A stretch of 64,000 nucleotides of DNA from Acinetobacter lwoffii (GTDB lineage Bacteria; Pseudomonadota; Gammaproteobacteria; Pseudomonadales; Moraxellaceae). The DNA lies in NCBI RefSeq assembly GCF_024129355.1, contig NZ_JAMXXP010000005.1, forward strand, positions 1 through 64,000. Direction: 5' to 3'. The notes under the pieces were generated by a model that was not told the origin of the DNA, did not search any database, and worked only from the letters and a program-made list of their open reading frames with translations. Of the stretch, positions 1 through 9,154 are shown piece after piece. The position numbers were made by a program, and so were the translations under genes. The number at the start of each line of letters is the position of its first letter. Position 1 is the first letter of the stretch.

Positions 1-67
1 TCGAACTCTCACACCTCGCGGCGCTGGAACCTAAATCCAGTGCGTCTACCAATTTCGCCACGTCCCC
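1..67 (-). tRNA. tRNA-Leu (anticodon TAG), 3' end cut by window edge
   Basis: Read on the minus strand, the sequence begins GGGGACGTGGCGAAATTGG, a typical leucine tRNA acceptor and D-arm. An anticodon stem CTGGA/TCCAG follows, enclosing a seven-base loop TTTAGGT, so the anticodon is TAG. A long variable arm follows, then the start of the T arm ending in GTTCGA at the window edge. The last bases of the T stem and acceptor stem lie outside the window. Confidence 0.93.
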
Positions 68-174
68 AATGGCTGTGTATATTATAGAGATCATTTCCAG
101 CTGACAAGCCGTTTATCATAAAAAAACACTCGTTTGATTAAATAAGAAACAATTCAAGTTTTATTGTATTTTTC

Positions 175-996
175 TCATTCAATTTCAGTCATTAAGTAGT
201 CTTTCACAGCTTGAAAATCGGCCAATCTATGCTGCTTCTGCTTACTTAACATTTCTTCTAATAAGCCTTGAAAAGCCTGTAAGTGCTGCGGCAACTCAAC
301 TTTCAGACGCTGACAATGCAAAAAGGCCCAATCCAGATAATCTGTCGCCTGTAAACGCTGACCACTCAACCACTCATAAAAAATAACACCCAAAGCATAA
401 ACTTCACTTTGTAGGCTCTTGGCTTGGCCTTGGAACAGTTCCGGCGCCATATAACGCGGTGTCGCATTCAGTTCATGCAGGTCATTCTGATGGAGTATTT
501 GGACATGCTCAAAATCAAGCAGGCAGACCCTGCCCTGATTATTTACAAAATGTTCCTGCTTTAAATCGGCATGCAAATAACCCAATTCTTGCAGGCAGAT
601 TAAAGGCTCCACAGCTTGCAGCAAATGTTGCCGAATTTGCGTGATGGATTGCTGATGCGGCATGATCTGAAAATGCGCCGGCGCATCGACCAGAATTAAG
701 GCCTGCTCAAATTGTTCATGATTGATCTTGAAAGGCTGTTGAATAATTTGATGTGGAAGGAAAAAATTTAGATCACCTGAGCTGGCATGAGCCTGATAAA
801 AATCCAGCTCATGTTGCCAGCCTAGTTCAGCATGTGGAGATGATATTAAACTATCAGATCTATGCGATATCTGGGTTTTTAGCCAGAGCGCATTTCCCTT
901 GGCATAATAAAGACGCCGACCAAAACCCAGACTACGGGCTTTGGTTCGTAGTTCAAAATCAGAAATATCGAGATGATCTAAATTAAGTCGTGGCAA
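175..996 (-). CDS. Atypical serine/threonine protein kinase-like protein
   Basis: The 273-residue protein carries the C-lobe pattern of eukaryotic-type protein kinases: HADLKQEHF at residues 142-150 in place of the catalytic HRDLKxxN, DFE at 161-163 in place of DFG, an APE motif near 184, and SEVYALG near 197 where SDVYSLG is usual. The catalytic and metal-binding aspartates remain, but the Mg-coordinating Asn is His and the DFG Gly is Glu. It may therefore be weakly active or a pseudokinase. No glycine-rich loop is obvious; Lys40 in ALWLK could be the ATP-binding lysine. There is no membrane segment. The start is TTG, and the first 14 bases overlap the end of the upstream phospholipase gene, which suggests translational coupling. 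The substrate is unknown. Confidence 0.7.
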   Translation of the reverse strand: MPRLNLDHLDISDFELRTKARSLGFGRRLYYAKGNALWLKTQISHRSDSLISSPHAELGWQHELDFYQAHASSGDLNFFLPHQIIQQPFKINHEQFEQALILVDAPAHFQIMPHQQSITQIRQHLLQAVEPLICLQELGYLHADLKQEHFVNNQGRVCLLDFEHVQILHQNDLHELNATPRYMAPELFQGQAKSLQSEVYALGVIFYEWLSGQRLQATDYLDWAFLHCQRLKVELPQHLQAFQGLLEEMLSKQKQHRLADFQAVKDYLMTEIE

Positions 997-2494
997 TGTA
1001 TTCAGGTATTGGATTAAGTGTATGCTGATAATTTAGCAGCTCCAGACAATGCTGAATAGTTTTCCCGACCCGTTCCTGAGTCTCAATAAGGGAAATTTTC
1101 GGCCATGTGGCACGCTCGCCTTCACGCTGTAAAATTTTAAATAGATATGGCCGCGGATTTTGCAACATATAGCTATAGTGGCGCAGGCTATATTTACCGA
1201 CAATATTCACATCACCATAATAACGCTGATCCACCACACCATATCCATGATCCAGCAGACGGCGTACAGGAGGTAAGCTTCCGGCATGCTCTCGGGCAAA
1301 ATCCATCATTCCTTTGGTAATCACCGCGCCCTGACGGCGAACAATTCGTTGTGGCCAACTCAAAGTACCTTTACGGAAACGTGAAATATCATCCTGCATG
1401 AATGGCACGATATGCGGGTTGGTCTGACTGGCAATGGTATAATTAATATTATACAGGCGTGCCATTTTCTCCTGCGGAAAATCACTGCGCACGCTGCCAT
1501 CCACCCAGCGGGTTGAACCCATATAAGGCGTATATTGACCATCATAGCGCTTACTGGTCAAACGAACCGGTGGAAACAGAACCGGCACCGCACAAGACGC
1601 CAGTACCGCACTCCAGACCAGCAAATCCGGAGAAGTATAGGCATTTAAAATGCGTGCATCCTGTCCAGCATCATAAGGTGCAACCGCAATATTGATATGC
1701 AGACCTGAGGTTTTGAGTGCTTCTTCGAAGGTCAGATCACCCAGATTTTCGACCAGAAATTTTTTTAGATATTTTACATCCGCCAGACCACCATTACCTT
1801 TCATCAATTCACTCATGGTGCGGAAATGAAAAGCCTCATGAAAGAAATTATGGCCTTTCAAAATATCAATATATTGCGAAGGTTTGGATACACCTAACAT
1901 GGCGGTCATGATGGCACCCGCACTTGAACCGGACATTACCTTCGGCAACAAGTCCTGCTCCATTAAGGCTTTGCATACACCAGTATGAAACAGACCCAGC
2001 GTCGAACCACCGGAAAACATCAGGGCTGGCTGGCCATAGGCGCGCTGACAATGCTGAAAATATTCGATTTTTTCTTCCATACTGAGACAGGTACAGTCTA
2101 TTGAAGCAATATAGGCTAAGCCTTGGCTGACTTCTTCGACATAATCTTCAATAATTCTTTTAGTGCCCACATAGGCTTCGGTAAACAGTAGAGGATGGGC
2201 AATGTTGGCAATATCGTAGCTCAGGCCTTCGCGCAAAATATACATCAGGTCACGGGTGCGCTTTTGTTGTCGATAGCGTCGTAATTTACCCAGACGATGT
2301 GCAATCACTTCTGCATCAAAGTAGGGTGAACTGTTATCAAATTTCCATTCCTGTGCACCTGATTCTTCATCTATTTTCAGGGCAATATATTTCCATTCCT
2401 CATAGGACTCAGCCTGTTGCAGCTGCTGCTTGAGCTTTTTAATACGATAGGCCTGATGTGGATTAATATCCTGAGTAAAATCTTTAAACAGCAT
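983..2494 (-). CDS. Patatin-like phospholipase with DUF3336 N-terminal domain
   Basis: Predicted lipid acyl hydrolase of 503 residues. Residues 1-150 form a basic, helical DUF3336-type region. The patatin domain then shows the glycine-rich oxyanion motif SGGSTLG (161-167), the nucleophile elbow GSSAG (189-193, Ser191) and the dyad aspartate in DGS (332-334). All Ser-Asp catalytic elements are present, so an active enzyme is expected. The architecture matches the DUF3336-patatin family, which also includes the yeast TGL3/4/5 lipases. No signal peptide is seen, so it is probably cytosolic or peripheral to the inner membrane. Its 3' end overlaps the kinase-like gene by 14 bases, so the two are probably one transcript. 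Confidence 0.85.
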   Translation of the reverse strand: MLFKDFTQDINPHQAYRIKKLKQQLQQAESYEEWKYIALKIDEESGAQEWKFDNSSPYFDAEVIAHRLGKLRRYRQQKRTRDLMYILREGLSYDIANIAHPLLFTEAYVGTKRIIEDYVEEVSQGLAYIASIDCTCLSMEEKIEYFQHCQRAYGQPALMFSGGSTLGLFHTGVCKALMEQDLLPKVMSGSSAGAIMTAMLGVSKPSQYIDILKGHNFFHEAFHFRTMSELMKGNGGLADVKYLKKFLVENLGDLTFEEALKTSGLHINIAVAPYDAGQDARILNAYTSPDLLVWSAVLASCAVPVLFPPVRLTSKRYDGQYTPYMGSTRWVDGSVRSDFPQEKMARLYNINYTIASQTNPHIVPFMQDDISRFRKGTLSWPQRIVRRQGAVITKGMMDFAREHAGSLPPVRRLLDHGYGVVDQRYYGDVNIVGKYSLRHYSYMLQNPRPYLFKILQREGERATWPKISLIETQERVGKTIQHCLELLNYQHTLNPIPEYIATT

Positions 2495-2682
2495 CTGCCT
2501 TTTCCCTATATTTATTCTTGATACAGCTCGTACCCAGAGCCAGAAAATGTGTACAAATTTTCTATCCTCTACAATAACGAAAATTCTCTACTTTAAGCAA
2601 ATTATCATACTTTTCCGGCTTTGACTGTGAATTTTGCAATGCTACTATCTTAGGCATAATTTCAAATCTGTAATGTTAAATC

Positions 2683-3555
2683 ATGGCGAAAATTGAGTTA
2701 CCTGAGCATATTTTAAATACCCTTTCGACTGTTCTGCAGCAACTTCAGCAAAGTCTGCCCGAACTGAAACAAATTCCTGATTTTTCTGCCCATGCCTATA
2801 AGTGGCAACAGGGTGAACTCAAACCGATTCATCAACTTAGACAGATGGAACTGGCCGATTTAAAAGGGATTGAGCGACAAAAAGAAAAAGTCATCCAGAA
2901 CACGTTGCAGTTTTTAAACGGCTTACCTGCCAATGATGTCTTACTGACCGGTTCACGCGGTACGGGTAAATCCTCCATTGTTCGTGCCCTACTCACCGAG
3001 TATGCAGATCAAGGGTTACGATTAATTGAAATCGAACGGGATGATTTATCCGATCTGCCTCAAATTCAGCAACTCATTGCAGAGCGTCCAGAGAAGTTTA
3101 TTGTCTACTGTGATGATCTGGCCTTTAATGCCGAAGATGAAAATTATCGCAGTTTAAAGAGTGTTCTGGATGGTTCTTTACAGTCCGGTTCCAGCAATTT
3201 TGTGATTTATGCGACCAGTAACCGTCGTCATTTATTACCCGAATTCATGCATGAAAATACGCCCGTTACCCGAGTTGATGTGCCGCAATATACTGAATTA
3301 CATCCTCAGGAAGCGATTGAAGAAAAAATTTCACTGTCTGACCGCTTTGGTTTATGGCTGTCTTTCTATCCAATGGATCAGAACCTGTATTTGGAAATTG
3401 TCGAACATTACCTCAAAAAGGCAGGCATGGAACTCACGCCAGAAACCCGTGCTGAAGCCCTACGCTGGTGTCAGGCACGCGGTCAACGTTCAGGACGTGC
3501 TGCCTATCAGTTTTCCAAACACTGGATTGGTTCAACCCAACTAAATGCCTCTTAA
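2683..3555 (+). CDS. DUF815-family AAA ATPase
   Basis: Protein of 290 residues with a Walker A motif GSRGTGKSS (90-98) and a Walker B motif FIVYCDDL (139-146). Downstream, ATSNRRH (sensor 1 type) and a C-terminal SGRAAYQF segment fit the DUF815 branch of AAA+ proteins. The cellular role of this family is not established to my knowledge. The gene is monocistronic: it diverges from the phospholipase gene and is followed within 7 bases by a strong hairpin terminator. Confidence 0.85.
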   Translation: MAKIELPEHILNTLSTVLQQLQQSLPELKQIPDFSAHAYKWQQGELKPIHQLRQMELADLKGIERQKEKVIQNTLQFLNGLPANDVLLTGSRGTGKSSIVRALLTEYADQGLRLIEIERDDLSDLPQIQQLIAERPEKFIVYCDDLAFNAEDENYRSLKSVLDGSLQSGSSNFVIYATSNRRHLLPEFMHENTPVTRVDVPQYTELHPQEAIEEKISLSDRFGLWLSFYPMDQNLYLEIVEHYLKKAGMELTPETRAEALRWCQARGQRSGRAAYQFSKHWIGSTQLNAS

Positions 3556-3561
3556 CAACTT

Positions 3562-3587
3562 AAAAGCGACCGGTTCAGGTCGCTTTT
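3562..3587 (+). terminator. Intrinsic terminator after the DUF815 gene
   Basis: A 10-bp stem AAAAGCGACC/GGTCGCTTTT encloses the loop GGTTCA and is followed by a run of T. It lies inside a possible longer version of the next gene, which argues against that longer start. Confidence 0.88.
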
Positions 3588-3637
3588 TTCATATAAATCA
3601 TTTATATAATGATGATATTCAAAAGAAAATTAAAATT

Positions 3638-3958
3638 ATGGATGTCGGCGCAGTTCTCATTCAACTTAAGCCCTTACACATGCAGCAAGTTCATGACTGG
3701 CAGCGTACTTTGAAAGCACGTCAAGACGAAGTAATTGAAACGCTTAAGGCTGAACAGGTTCATGTCGAGTCCTGGTTTTATCTGCAACTTCATGGTCAGG
3801 ACTATTTGATTGCATATATGCGCGCCGACAATATTCAAAAAGCGCAAAATATTGCAAAACTCAGTACTTTCCCAATTGACCAAGTGCATAAACAGTTTAA
3901 AACTTCATGGCAGGCGGTATATTCTGCTGAATTGTTATTGGATACTACAGCGACCTGA
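3638..3958 (+). CDS. DUF6176-family protein
   Basis: Small cytosolic protein of 106 residues from ATG 3638. Its pattern fits DUF6176: an N-terminal strand, a helix with DEVIETLKAE, the strand VESWFYLQ, LIAYMRADN, then a C-terminal FPIDQVHKQF segment. A start 93 bases further upstream is open but would translate through the terminator of the preceding gene, so the ATG before DVGAVLI is preferred. The function is unknown; the fold is probably a ferredoxin-like dimeric barrel. A terminator shared with the convergent lipoprotein gene follows. Confidence 0.65.
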   Translation: MDVGAVLIQLKPLHMQQVHDWQRTLKARQDEVIETLKAEQVHVESWFYLQLHGQDYLIAYMRADNIQKAQNIAKLSTFPIDQVHKQFKTSWQAVYSAELLLDTTAT

Positions 3959-4016
3959 TTTATTAGCACGGCTATTCAAAATAGTTTTATAATAAACATC
4001 ACCCTGATCAATAATA

Positions 4017-4046
4017 AAAAAAGCCCCGGAAATACAGGGCTTTTTT
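4017..4046. terminator. Bidirectional terminator between convergent genes
   Basis: The inverted repeat AAAAAAGCCC (4017-4026) and GGGCTTTTTT (4037-4046) encloses a 10-base loop. T runs are present in both directions, serving the DUF6176 gene (+) and the lipoprotein gene (-). Confidence 0.85.
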
Positions 4047-4057
4047 GACATCTCTAA

Positions 4058-5104
4058 TTATTTTTTATCCCCGATAATGGTAGACCACAGCAGGTCATCA
4101 ATCTGACTGCCATTGAAATAAACAGTAGCCTTCAACGATTCAGGCTGGTTCTGTTTGACTTCAATCACCTGATCATAATTGTCATCAATTCTAAGCACGC
4201 CCTCTTTTGGCAAATGCTTATAGTTATTTAATACGGTTTCATCCATTTTAAATGGTGTCGTGGTATTAAAATCAAAACTGTAACGATAATCTGCCAGATC
4301 AGGCTGACCGATAATCGTACCACGACTGGTTAAGGTACGAATCCCATTACTGCCACTGCCATAATCATCGACTAAGCTGTAATTATAATTACGCACCTGC
4401 AGATATTCTTTGCTCTTTGTATCAAACGCGATTCCAGAAGTACCTGCCTGACCGGTCTCGACGATACGCTGGAATTCCAACTGATCGATTTGATAAGATT
4501 CGGATTGCCCCATGTTATTTTTGGTTTTACGATGCACAATTGTGCCAGAAATCAGGTAGTCGTCCTTGAGATTAAAATCTACATTTGAACCATAACGGAC
4601 ATTGCTAAAGCTTAAAGTCGTCGTGTCACCATTCACCGTCTGAGTAATGTTTGAGCCTTTACGGTAAGTTTTATCCAGAATAATACAGTTATCTTTATCT
4701 GTTTTTAATTTCAGGGTTTTGACCGAACCAGTGGTATTGACTTCCGAACAGATCAGATTTGGATATTTAATACTATTGATGCCCAAATTATAAATTTTGA
4801 TAATACGTGCAGTACGCCCATAAGGATAATCTGCGAATACTTCTCCAATCATGTGACCTAGAGCAACATTATAGTCGGTATCATTACTGGTATTTCCGGA
4901 AATTTTATCGCGAATTTTCTTTACAATATCCTGATCTTCAAACGGGACAAACTCCTCTGAAAGCTCAGGGGAAATACTTTCCGTAGGAACATTTGGAGGT
5001 GTAGTGACAGTAGGACTGTCTGAGCTACTTCCCCCACCACCGCCACAAGCACTCATTAAACCCGAAACAAGAGCAAGTCCAAAGATAGAAATCTGCTTTT
5101 TCAT
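4058..5104 (-). CDS. Hypothetical lipoprotein with Gly/Ser/Thr-rich N terminus
   Basis: A 348-residue protein beginning with a lysine-containing signal peptide that ends in LMSAC, a lipobox with the lipidated cysteine at residue 20. A flexible GGGGGSSS linker and a proline/threonine stretch follow. The rest is rich in beta-forming and polar residues with no motif I recognise. It is expected on the periplasmic side of the inner or outer membrane. It has its own terminator and a long AT-rich upstream region, so it is transcribed alone. I do not recognise the family. Confidence 0.75.
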   Translation of the reverse strand: MKKQISIFGLALVSGLMSACGGGGGSSSDSPTVTTPPNVPTESISPELSEEFVPFEDQDIVKKIRDKISGNTSNDTDYNVALGHMIGEVFADYPYGRTARIIKIYNLGINSIKYPNLICSEVNTTGSVKTLKLKTDKDNCIILDKTYRKGSNITQTVNGDTTTLSFSNVRYGSNVDFNLKDDYLISGTIVHRKTKNNMGQSESYQIDQLEFQRIVETGQAGTSGIAFDTKSKEYLQVRNYNYSLVDDYGSGSNGIRTLTSRGTIIGQPDLADYRYSFDFNTTTPFKMDETVLNNYKHLPKEGVLRIDDNYDQVIEVKQNQPESLKATVYFNGSQIDDLLWSTIIGDKK

Positions 5105-5592
5105 AAAATTTATTCCCTAAAATTTCTTTGCATTTTTATTTGGTGATCACTAAAGATTGGCCTTCTCGAAACTGAACAGCTCAAATGCTATTTCTGCCGG
5201 TGATATTTTTTCTTGGCAGCCAGCTTTATCCTTCGATATCGCTTAATCTTTAAACAAAGAAATTTTTGGTTCTGTAATTTTAATGTATATTTCAAACAAC
5301 AATTATCATAAGAAATGAAGTGCTTATTTGAATCTTGTTCCTTACCAGTGTCACTTTTCAATACAATTAAAGCGCATTTAATTAAATCAATTTACTTTGC
5401 AACAAAGCTTATAAAATTTGTAATTGTTAAGTTAAAGATGGATTGAATTTTCTTTTTATGGAGAATCATGTTCAACTTTTATACAGAGCCATGAAAGAGA
5501 ATATTGAAAGATAGGATGACTTTAGAGCATATAAAATGATCATTTTTATGATATGAAATACTTAATTATTTACAGAAGATTTAAAGCGTCGA
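5105..5592. other. AT-rich intergenic region, no gene seen
   Basis: This is 488 bases of AT-rich sequence between the lipoprotein gene start and the end of the diguanylate cyclase gene. It should hold the lipoprotein promoter near its left end. I see no tRNA, hairpin with a T tract, or repeat, and no ORF longer than about 44 codons with a ribosome binding site. Confidence 0.6.
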
Positions 5593-6552
5593 TTATTTTA
5601 GATTGGTCACGGATTCACTGAATTTTTTCCGACGCTTATATTCAAACATGTTCTGATCCGCTTGTGCGAGCGCTGCAAATAAACCATGACCAGGATGACG
5701 CATCGCCATACCAATCGCTGCGCCAATGTTTGCTGCTGCAAAGGCATTAATTAAACGATCCACTAAACTTTCAGTACCCGTTTCATCATTTTCCACGCTA
5801 AGAATCACAAACTCATCACCACCCAAACGAGCAACAATATCATTGATCCGTACATTATCTCGTAATATTTGCGCTGCATTTTGAATCAGTTTGTCACCTT
5901 CATCATGACCTAAATTATCATTCACTTTTTTTAGGTCATTCAGGTCAATAAATAATACAGCGGCGGGATGACCATATTGCTTGCAACGCTCTTCTTCTGC
6001 TCGCAGCAGTTTTTCCCAAGCGCGACGATTATATAGCCCGGTCAATTCATCTTTACTGGCTTCTTCCTGCAATAATTCATGCTGTCTCATCTGCTCACTC
6101 TGACGTAATTCTGCCTGCAAGATCGAACTGAGTAATTGTCCCAACAACTCGACCAGTTGTATATCTTGCACAATAGCTTCTGATTTGGTTTCTGGATCAA
6201 TCGCACAGAGCGTTCCAAACAAACTGCCATCTTCTTTAAGGAGTGGCTGACCAATATAAGATTTTATACAGACCTGCTGATTAATCGGCGCTGTGGCGTA
6301 TAAAGGAATTTCTTCAGAGCGGGGGGCAATTCTCGGGGCCTTACCTGCGACCATATGAGAACAAAAAGAATCAGCCCACTGAAACACTTGACCGGGTCGT
6401 ATATCATAACCATGATCTTCACTTTGCAGTACAATCCAGTCTTGGCCTTCTACCCGGGTGATCATCCATAAATTAAAGCCAAAATGCTGATGCAAAAACT
6501 TTAACACCGCCTCTCCAGCATCCTGAAAACTTTTGAAATTTATATTTTCCAT
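5593..6552 (-). CDS. GAF-GGDEF diguanylate cyclase
   Basis: Predicted to make cyclic di-GMP from two GTP. From ATG 6552 the protein has 319 residues: a GAF-like sensory domain at about 10-150, a short helical linker, then a GGDEF domain with the intact GGDEF active-site motif (244-248). The inhibitory-site motif RxxD (RIND, 235-238) sits exactly five residues before it, so product inhibition is expected. There is no membrane segment, so the sensor is cytosolic. An ATG 13 codons upstream (6591) is open but has no ribosome binding site, whereas AGAGG lies about nine bases before 6552. The gene stands alone. Confidence 0.9.
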   Translation of the reverse strand: MENINFKSFQDAGEAVLKFLHQHFGFNLWMITRVEGQDWIVLQSEDHGYDIRPGQVFQWADSFCSHMVAGKAPRIAPRSEEIPLYATAPINQQVCIKSYIGQPLLKEDGSLFGTLCAIDPETKSEAIVQDIQLVELLGQLLSSILQAELRQSEQMRQHELLQEEASKDELTGLYNRRAWEKLLRAEEERCKQYGHPAAVLFIDLNDLKKVNDNLGHDEGDKLIQNAAQILRDNVRINDIVARLGGDEFVILSVENDETGTESLVDRLINAFAAANIGAAIGMAMRHPGHGLFAALAQADQNMFEYKRRKKFSESVTNLK

Positions 6553-6716
6553 TCGAGATTGCCTCTGCTGCAAACCTGTAAAAATATGCATGATATCAAC
6601 TTAAGCTATTAAACTATTTTTCCGGTTTCAATAGAATATAAGAGCTCTAAATACAGCCATAAAACTATATATTTACAACATACCGTTGCTATAAGTTTTC
6701 ATTTAAAATTCACAAT

Positions 6717-6743
6717 AAAAAAGAGGCCTTAGCCTCTTTTTTT
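6717..6743 (-). terminator. Intrinsic terminator of tsaD
   Basis: A hairpin with arms AAAAAAGAGGC and GCCTCTTTTTT, followed on the minus strand by a T-rich tail, lies 12 bases after the tsaD stop codon. Confidence 0.85.
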
Positions 6744-6755
6744 GAAGCCTGAAAT

Positions 6756-7772
6756 CTATGCCTCTGTCGGATTAGTCAATTCCGTCATTGGCCAGCGTGG
6801 TGTGGTGGTCACCGCCAAGCCATCATGCTGCCCTGCTTTTAAACGCTGATAGCCCGCAAAAGCAATCATGGCACCATTGTCTGTACAGAGTGCAGGTTCA
6901 GCATAATAAACAGATGCACGGATCTTGGCTAAATCTGCTTCTAAACGCTCACGTAAACGCTTGTTGGCACTGACACCGCCCGCAATCACCAGACGTTTAA
7001 GCCCAGTTTGCTTCAGTGCTTTTACCGACTTTTTCACCAAAGTATCAACAATGGCTTCCTGAAAACTGGCAGCGATATCGGCATCACGATTTTCATCACC
7101 AAGTTTTTTCATCTGTACAGAAACAGCTGTTTTTAAACCACTGAATGAAAATTCTAGGCCTTGATGCAGCATTGGACGCGGGAATGCAAAGGCATTCGGG
7201 TCACCCTGCTCCGCCAGTTTGGAGATATTTGGACCACCTGGATACGGCAGACCCATCATCTTCGCGACTTTATCAAAGGCTTCGCCTGCCGCATCATCAA
7301 TAGATTCACCCAAGAGTTCATACTGGCCAATGCCATAAGCTGCCATAAGTTGTGAATGCCCACCTGATACCAACAATGCAACAAATGGAAACTCAGGTGG
7401 AGTTTCTGACAACAAAGGTGCTAGCATATGACCTTCCATATGATGCACACCAATTGCGGGTTTATTCAATGCAAAGGCCAAAGTACGACCAAACAATGCA
7501 CCTGTCATGAGTGCACCCATCAGACCCGGTCCGCGCGTATAAGCCACTGCATCAATCTCTGATTTTTTCACGCCGCTCTGTTCCAGCAGCTCATTGATAA
7601 GTGGAATCAATTTACGTACATGATCACGTGACGCCAGCTCTGGAACTACACCGCCATATTCTGCGTGCAGTTTAATCTGGCTATAAAGCACCTGTCCGCG
7701 CAAACCCAACTCGCTGTCATATAGCGCAAGTCCTGTTTCATCACACGACGTTTCCAAGCCTAAAACGATCAT
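6756..7772 (-). CDS. tsaD: tRNA N6-adenosine threonylcarbamoyltransferase TsaD
   Basis: Transfers the threonylcarbamoyl group onto A37 of ANN-decoding tRNAs as the catalytic subunit of the TsaBDE machinery. The protein starts [13 protein letters not shown], the typical ASKHA-fold phosphate-1 segment, and contains the metal-binding HHMEGHM motif and the GGVSAN nucleotide-binding motif. The start at 7772 gives the family length of 338 residues; 30 upstream codons are open but do not match the family. It diverges from rpsU across a 147-base spacer, a conserved arrangement in gammaproteobacteria. Confidence 0.97.
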   Translation of the reverse strand: MIVLGLETSCDETGLALYDSELGLRGQVLYSQIKLHAEYGGVVPELASRDHVRKLIPLINELLEQSGVKKSEIDAVAYTRGPGLMGALMTGALFGRTLAFALNKPAIGVHHMEGHMLAPLLSETPPEFPFVALLVSGGHSQLMAAYGIGQYELLGESIDDAAGEAFDKVAKMMGLPYPGGPNISKLAEQGDPNAFAFPRPMLHQGLEFSFSGLKTAVSVQMKKLGDENRDADIAASFQEAIVDTLVKKSVKALKQTGLKRLVIAGGVSANKRLRERLEADLAKIRASVYYAEPALCTDNGAMIAFAGYQRLKAGQHDGLAVTTTPRWPMTELTNPTEA

Positions 7773-7821
7773 TAAACTGCCTATAACCTGTATCAATTCT
7801 ATTGCAGCAACTATTATAGAC

Positions 7822-7850
7822 TTGTGGTATGAGATGTAAATGAGTAAAAT
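7822..7850 (+). promoter_or_regulatory. Candidate sigma-70 promoter for rpsU
   Basis: TTGTGG (7822-7827) and TAAAAT (7845-7850) are separated by 17 bases, about 70 bases before the rpsU start. A ribosome binding site TGAGG follows at 7908-7912. A small GGGC/GCCC hairpin lies in the leader. Confidence 0.45.
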
Positions 7851-7919
7851 ACTGACCTTCACTTGTGATTGAGGGCAATTCAGCCCGAGATCTTACCCTA
7901 ACTGATATGAGGATTCTTC

Positions 7920-8135
7920 ATGCCACAAGTTAAATTGAAAGAAGGCGAACCAGTAGACGTAGCTATCCGTCGTTTCAAACGTTCATGCGAAAAAGCGGGT
8001 GTTCTTGCTGACGTACGTAAGCGTGAATTCTACGAGAAACCAACTCAAGAACGTAAGCGCAAAAAAGCTGCTGCTGTTAAACGCTACCAAAAGAAATTGG
8101 CGCGTGAATCAGTACGTACGACTCGCCTTTACTAA
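7920..8135 (+). CDS. rpsU: 30S ribosomal protein S21
   Basis: A 71-residue, strongly basic protein of the small ribosomal subunit, starting [19 protein letters not shown] and containing [11 protein letters not shown], characteristic of S21. S21 helps the 30S subunit pair with the Shine-Dalgarno region of mRNA. The length is exactly that of the family. The ribosome binding site TGAGG is seven bases before the ATG. yqeY follows after 33 bases, so both are probably co-transcribed. The usual downstream partner dnaG is not here. Confidence 0.98.
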
Positions 8136-8168
8136 GATTAATTTGTGATTGATTGCCTGGAATAAATA

Positions 8169-8615
8169 ATGACGACTTTAAAAGACCAAATCACGGATGT
8201 TTTGAAAGCAACAATGCGTGCCAAAGAAATGTCCAAGCTGACGGTCATTCGCAGTCTACAGGCAGCAATTAAGCAAATCGAAGTCGATGAGCGCAAAGAA
8301 CTTGACGACGCTCAGGTTCTTGCGGTCATTGAAAAACAAATTAAACAACGTAAAGAATCGGTTAAAGCCTTTGCAGGCGCTGGCCGAGATGATTTAGCTA
8401 GTAAGGAACAAGCCGAAATTGAGATTTTGTCTCAGTTTCTACCAGAAGCTATGACTGAGGAAGAACTTGATTCCATGATTGCGCAAGCTATTGCAGCGCA
8501 ACAAGCTACTAGCATGAAAGATATGGGTAAGGTGATGAATTCTCTGCGTCCGCTCATAGCCGGGCGCGCCGATCCTGCACAAGTTTCCGCCAAAATCAAA
8601 GCGCAACTTGCTTAA
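8169..8615 (+). CDS. yqeY: GatB/YqeY domain-containing protein
   Basis: A 148-residue protein of the YqeY family, related to the tail domain of the GatB amidotransferase subunit. Typical motifs are LKDQITDVLKATMRAKE at the start, VIEKQIKQRKES and LSQFLPEAMTEEEL in the middle, and a C-terminal GKVMNSLRPL segment. The family is thought to bind tRNA, but its role is not settled. It is 33 bases behind rpsU, the usual arrangement in many bacteria. Confidence 0.93.
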   Translation: MTTLKDQITDVLKATMRAKEMSKLTVIRSLQAAIKQIEVDERKELDDAQVLAVIEKQIKQRKESVKAFAGAGRDDLASKEQAEIEILSQFLPEAMTEEELDSMIAQAIAAQQATSMKDMGKVMNSLRPLIAGRADPAQVSAKIKAQLA

Positions 8616-8647
8616 TCCCTACTCTCTAGCATTTTCTCTTTAACGTT

Positions 8648-8676
8648 GAACTGCCTTTAATCATCAAAGACAGTTC
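8648..8676. terminator. Weak hairpin between yqeY and a convergent gene
   Basis: GAACTG and CAGTTC pair, with an inner CTTT/AAAG stem around a seven-base loop, but no clear T tract follows. It may act as a weak terminator between the converging genes. Confidence 0.4.
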
Positions 8677-8687
8677 TTGACGTATTC

Positions 8688-9047
8688 TCATTGCAAATTA
8701 CAATCGACCTGATAACGCTTGAGTAATTGCATCTCTTTAGACGATTTCACTTCTACAATTACATCCTGTTTACTCATATTTTGAAACTGACGATCCAGAT
8801 AAGCACGATTCTGGTCAGCGGCCTGATATAAACGATCAACATAGCGTCCTACAATTCCACAAAATTTTGCATTCTGCTCAGGACTAAATCCCAGTTGCTG
8901 CGGATTTAACCCACTTAAAAATTGACGCGATTCCTTTTTATAATCTGCATTAATTCGCTCTATCGCTTCTATATATTCAACTGCACTCGCAGCAAAAATC
9001 CCATAACTCCACCCCAGTAGACACATACCCAATAGTATTTTTTTCAT
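8688..9047 (-). CDS. Hypothetical secreted protein
   Basis: A small protein of 119 residues with a clear Sec signal peptide: KK, a hydrophobic stretch and a probable cleavage after AASA near residue 22. The mature part is about 97 residues, helical and polar, with two cysteines (CGIVG and a C-terminal VDCNL) that could form a disulfide in the periplasm. I recognise no family. It lies about 100 bases after the BepA-like gene on the same strand and could share its transcript. Confidence 0.65.
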   Translation of the reverse strand: MKKILLGMCLLGWSYGIFAASAVEYIEAIERINADYKKESRQFLSGLNPQQLGFSPEQNAKFCGIVGRYVDRLYQAADQNRAYLDRQFQNMSKQDVIVEVKSSKEMQLLKRYQVDCNLQ

Positions 9048-9154
9048 ATTATGCTTCAGTTTGATTCACGCTGATCTTTCAAAAAGATTGTAGCCTGATT
9101 GAATATATTCTTGCTATATCATCCTGATACAAAAACTTAAAACCCAGTGCAACC

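Noticed and set aside
3545..3637. Upstream extension of the DUF6176 gene.
   Set aside because: It overlaps the upstream gene and contains that gene's terminator; the shorter start fits the family.
5315..5446. A 43-codon open frame in the gap after the lipoprotein gene.
   Set aside because: No ribosome binding site, no recognisable motif and composition like the surrounding noncoding sequence.
7773..7862. A 30-codon N-terminal extension of TsaD.
   Set aside because: The family starts at the [13 protein letters not shown] segment, and the extension runs into the divergent promoter region.
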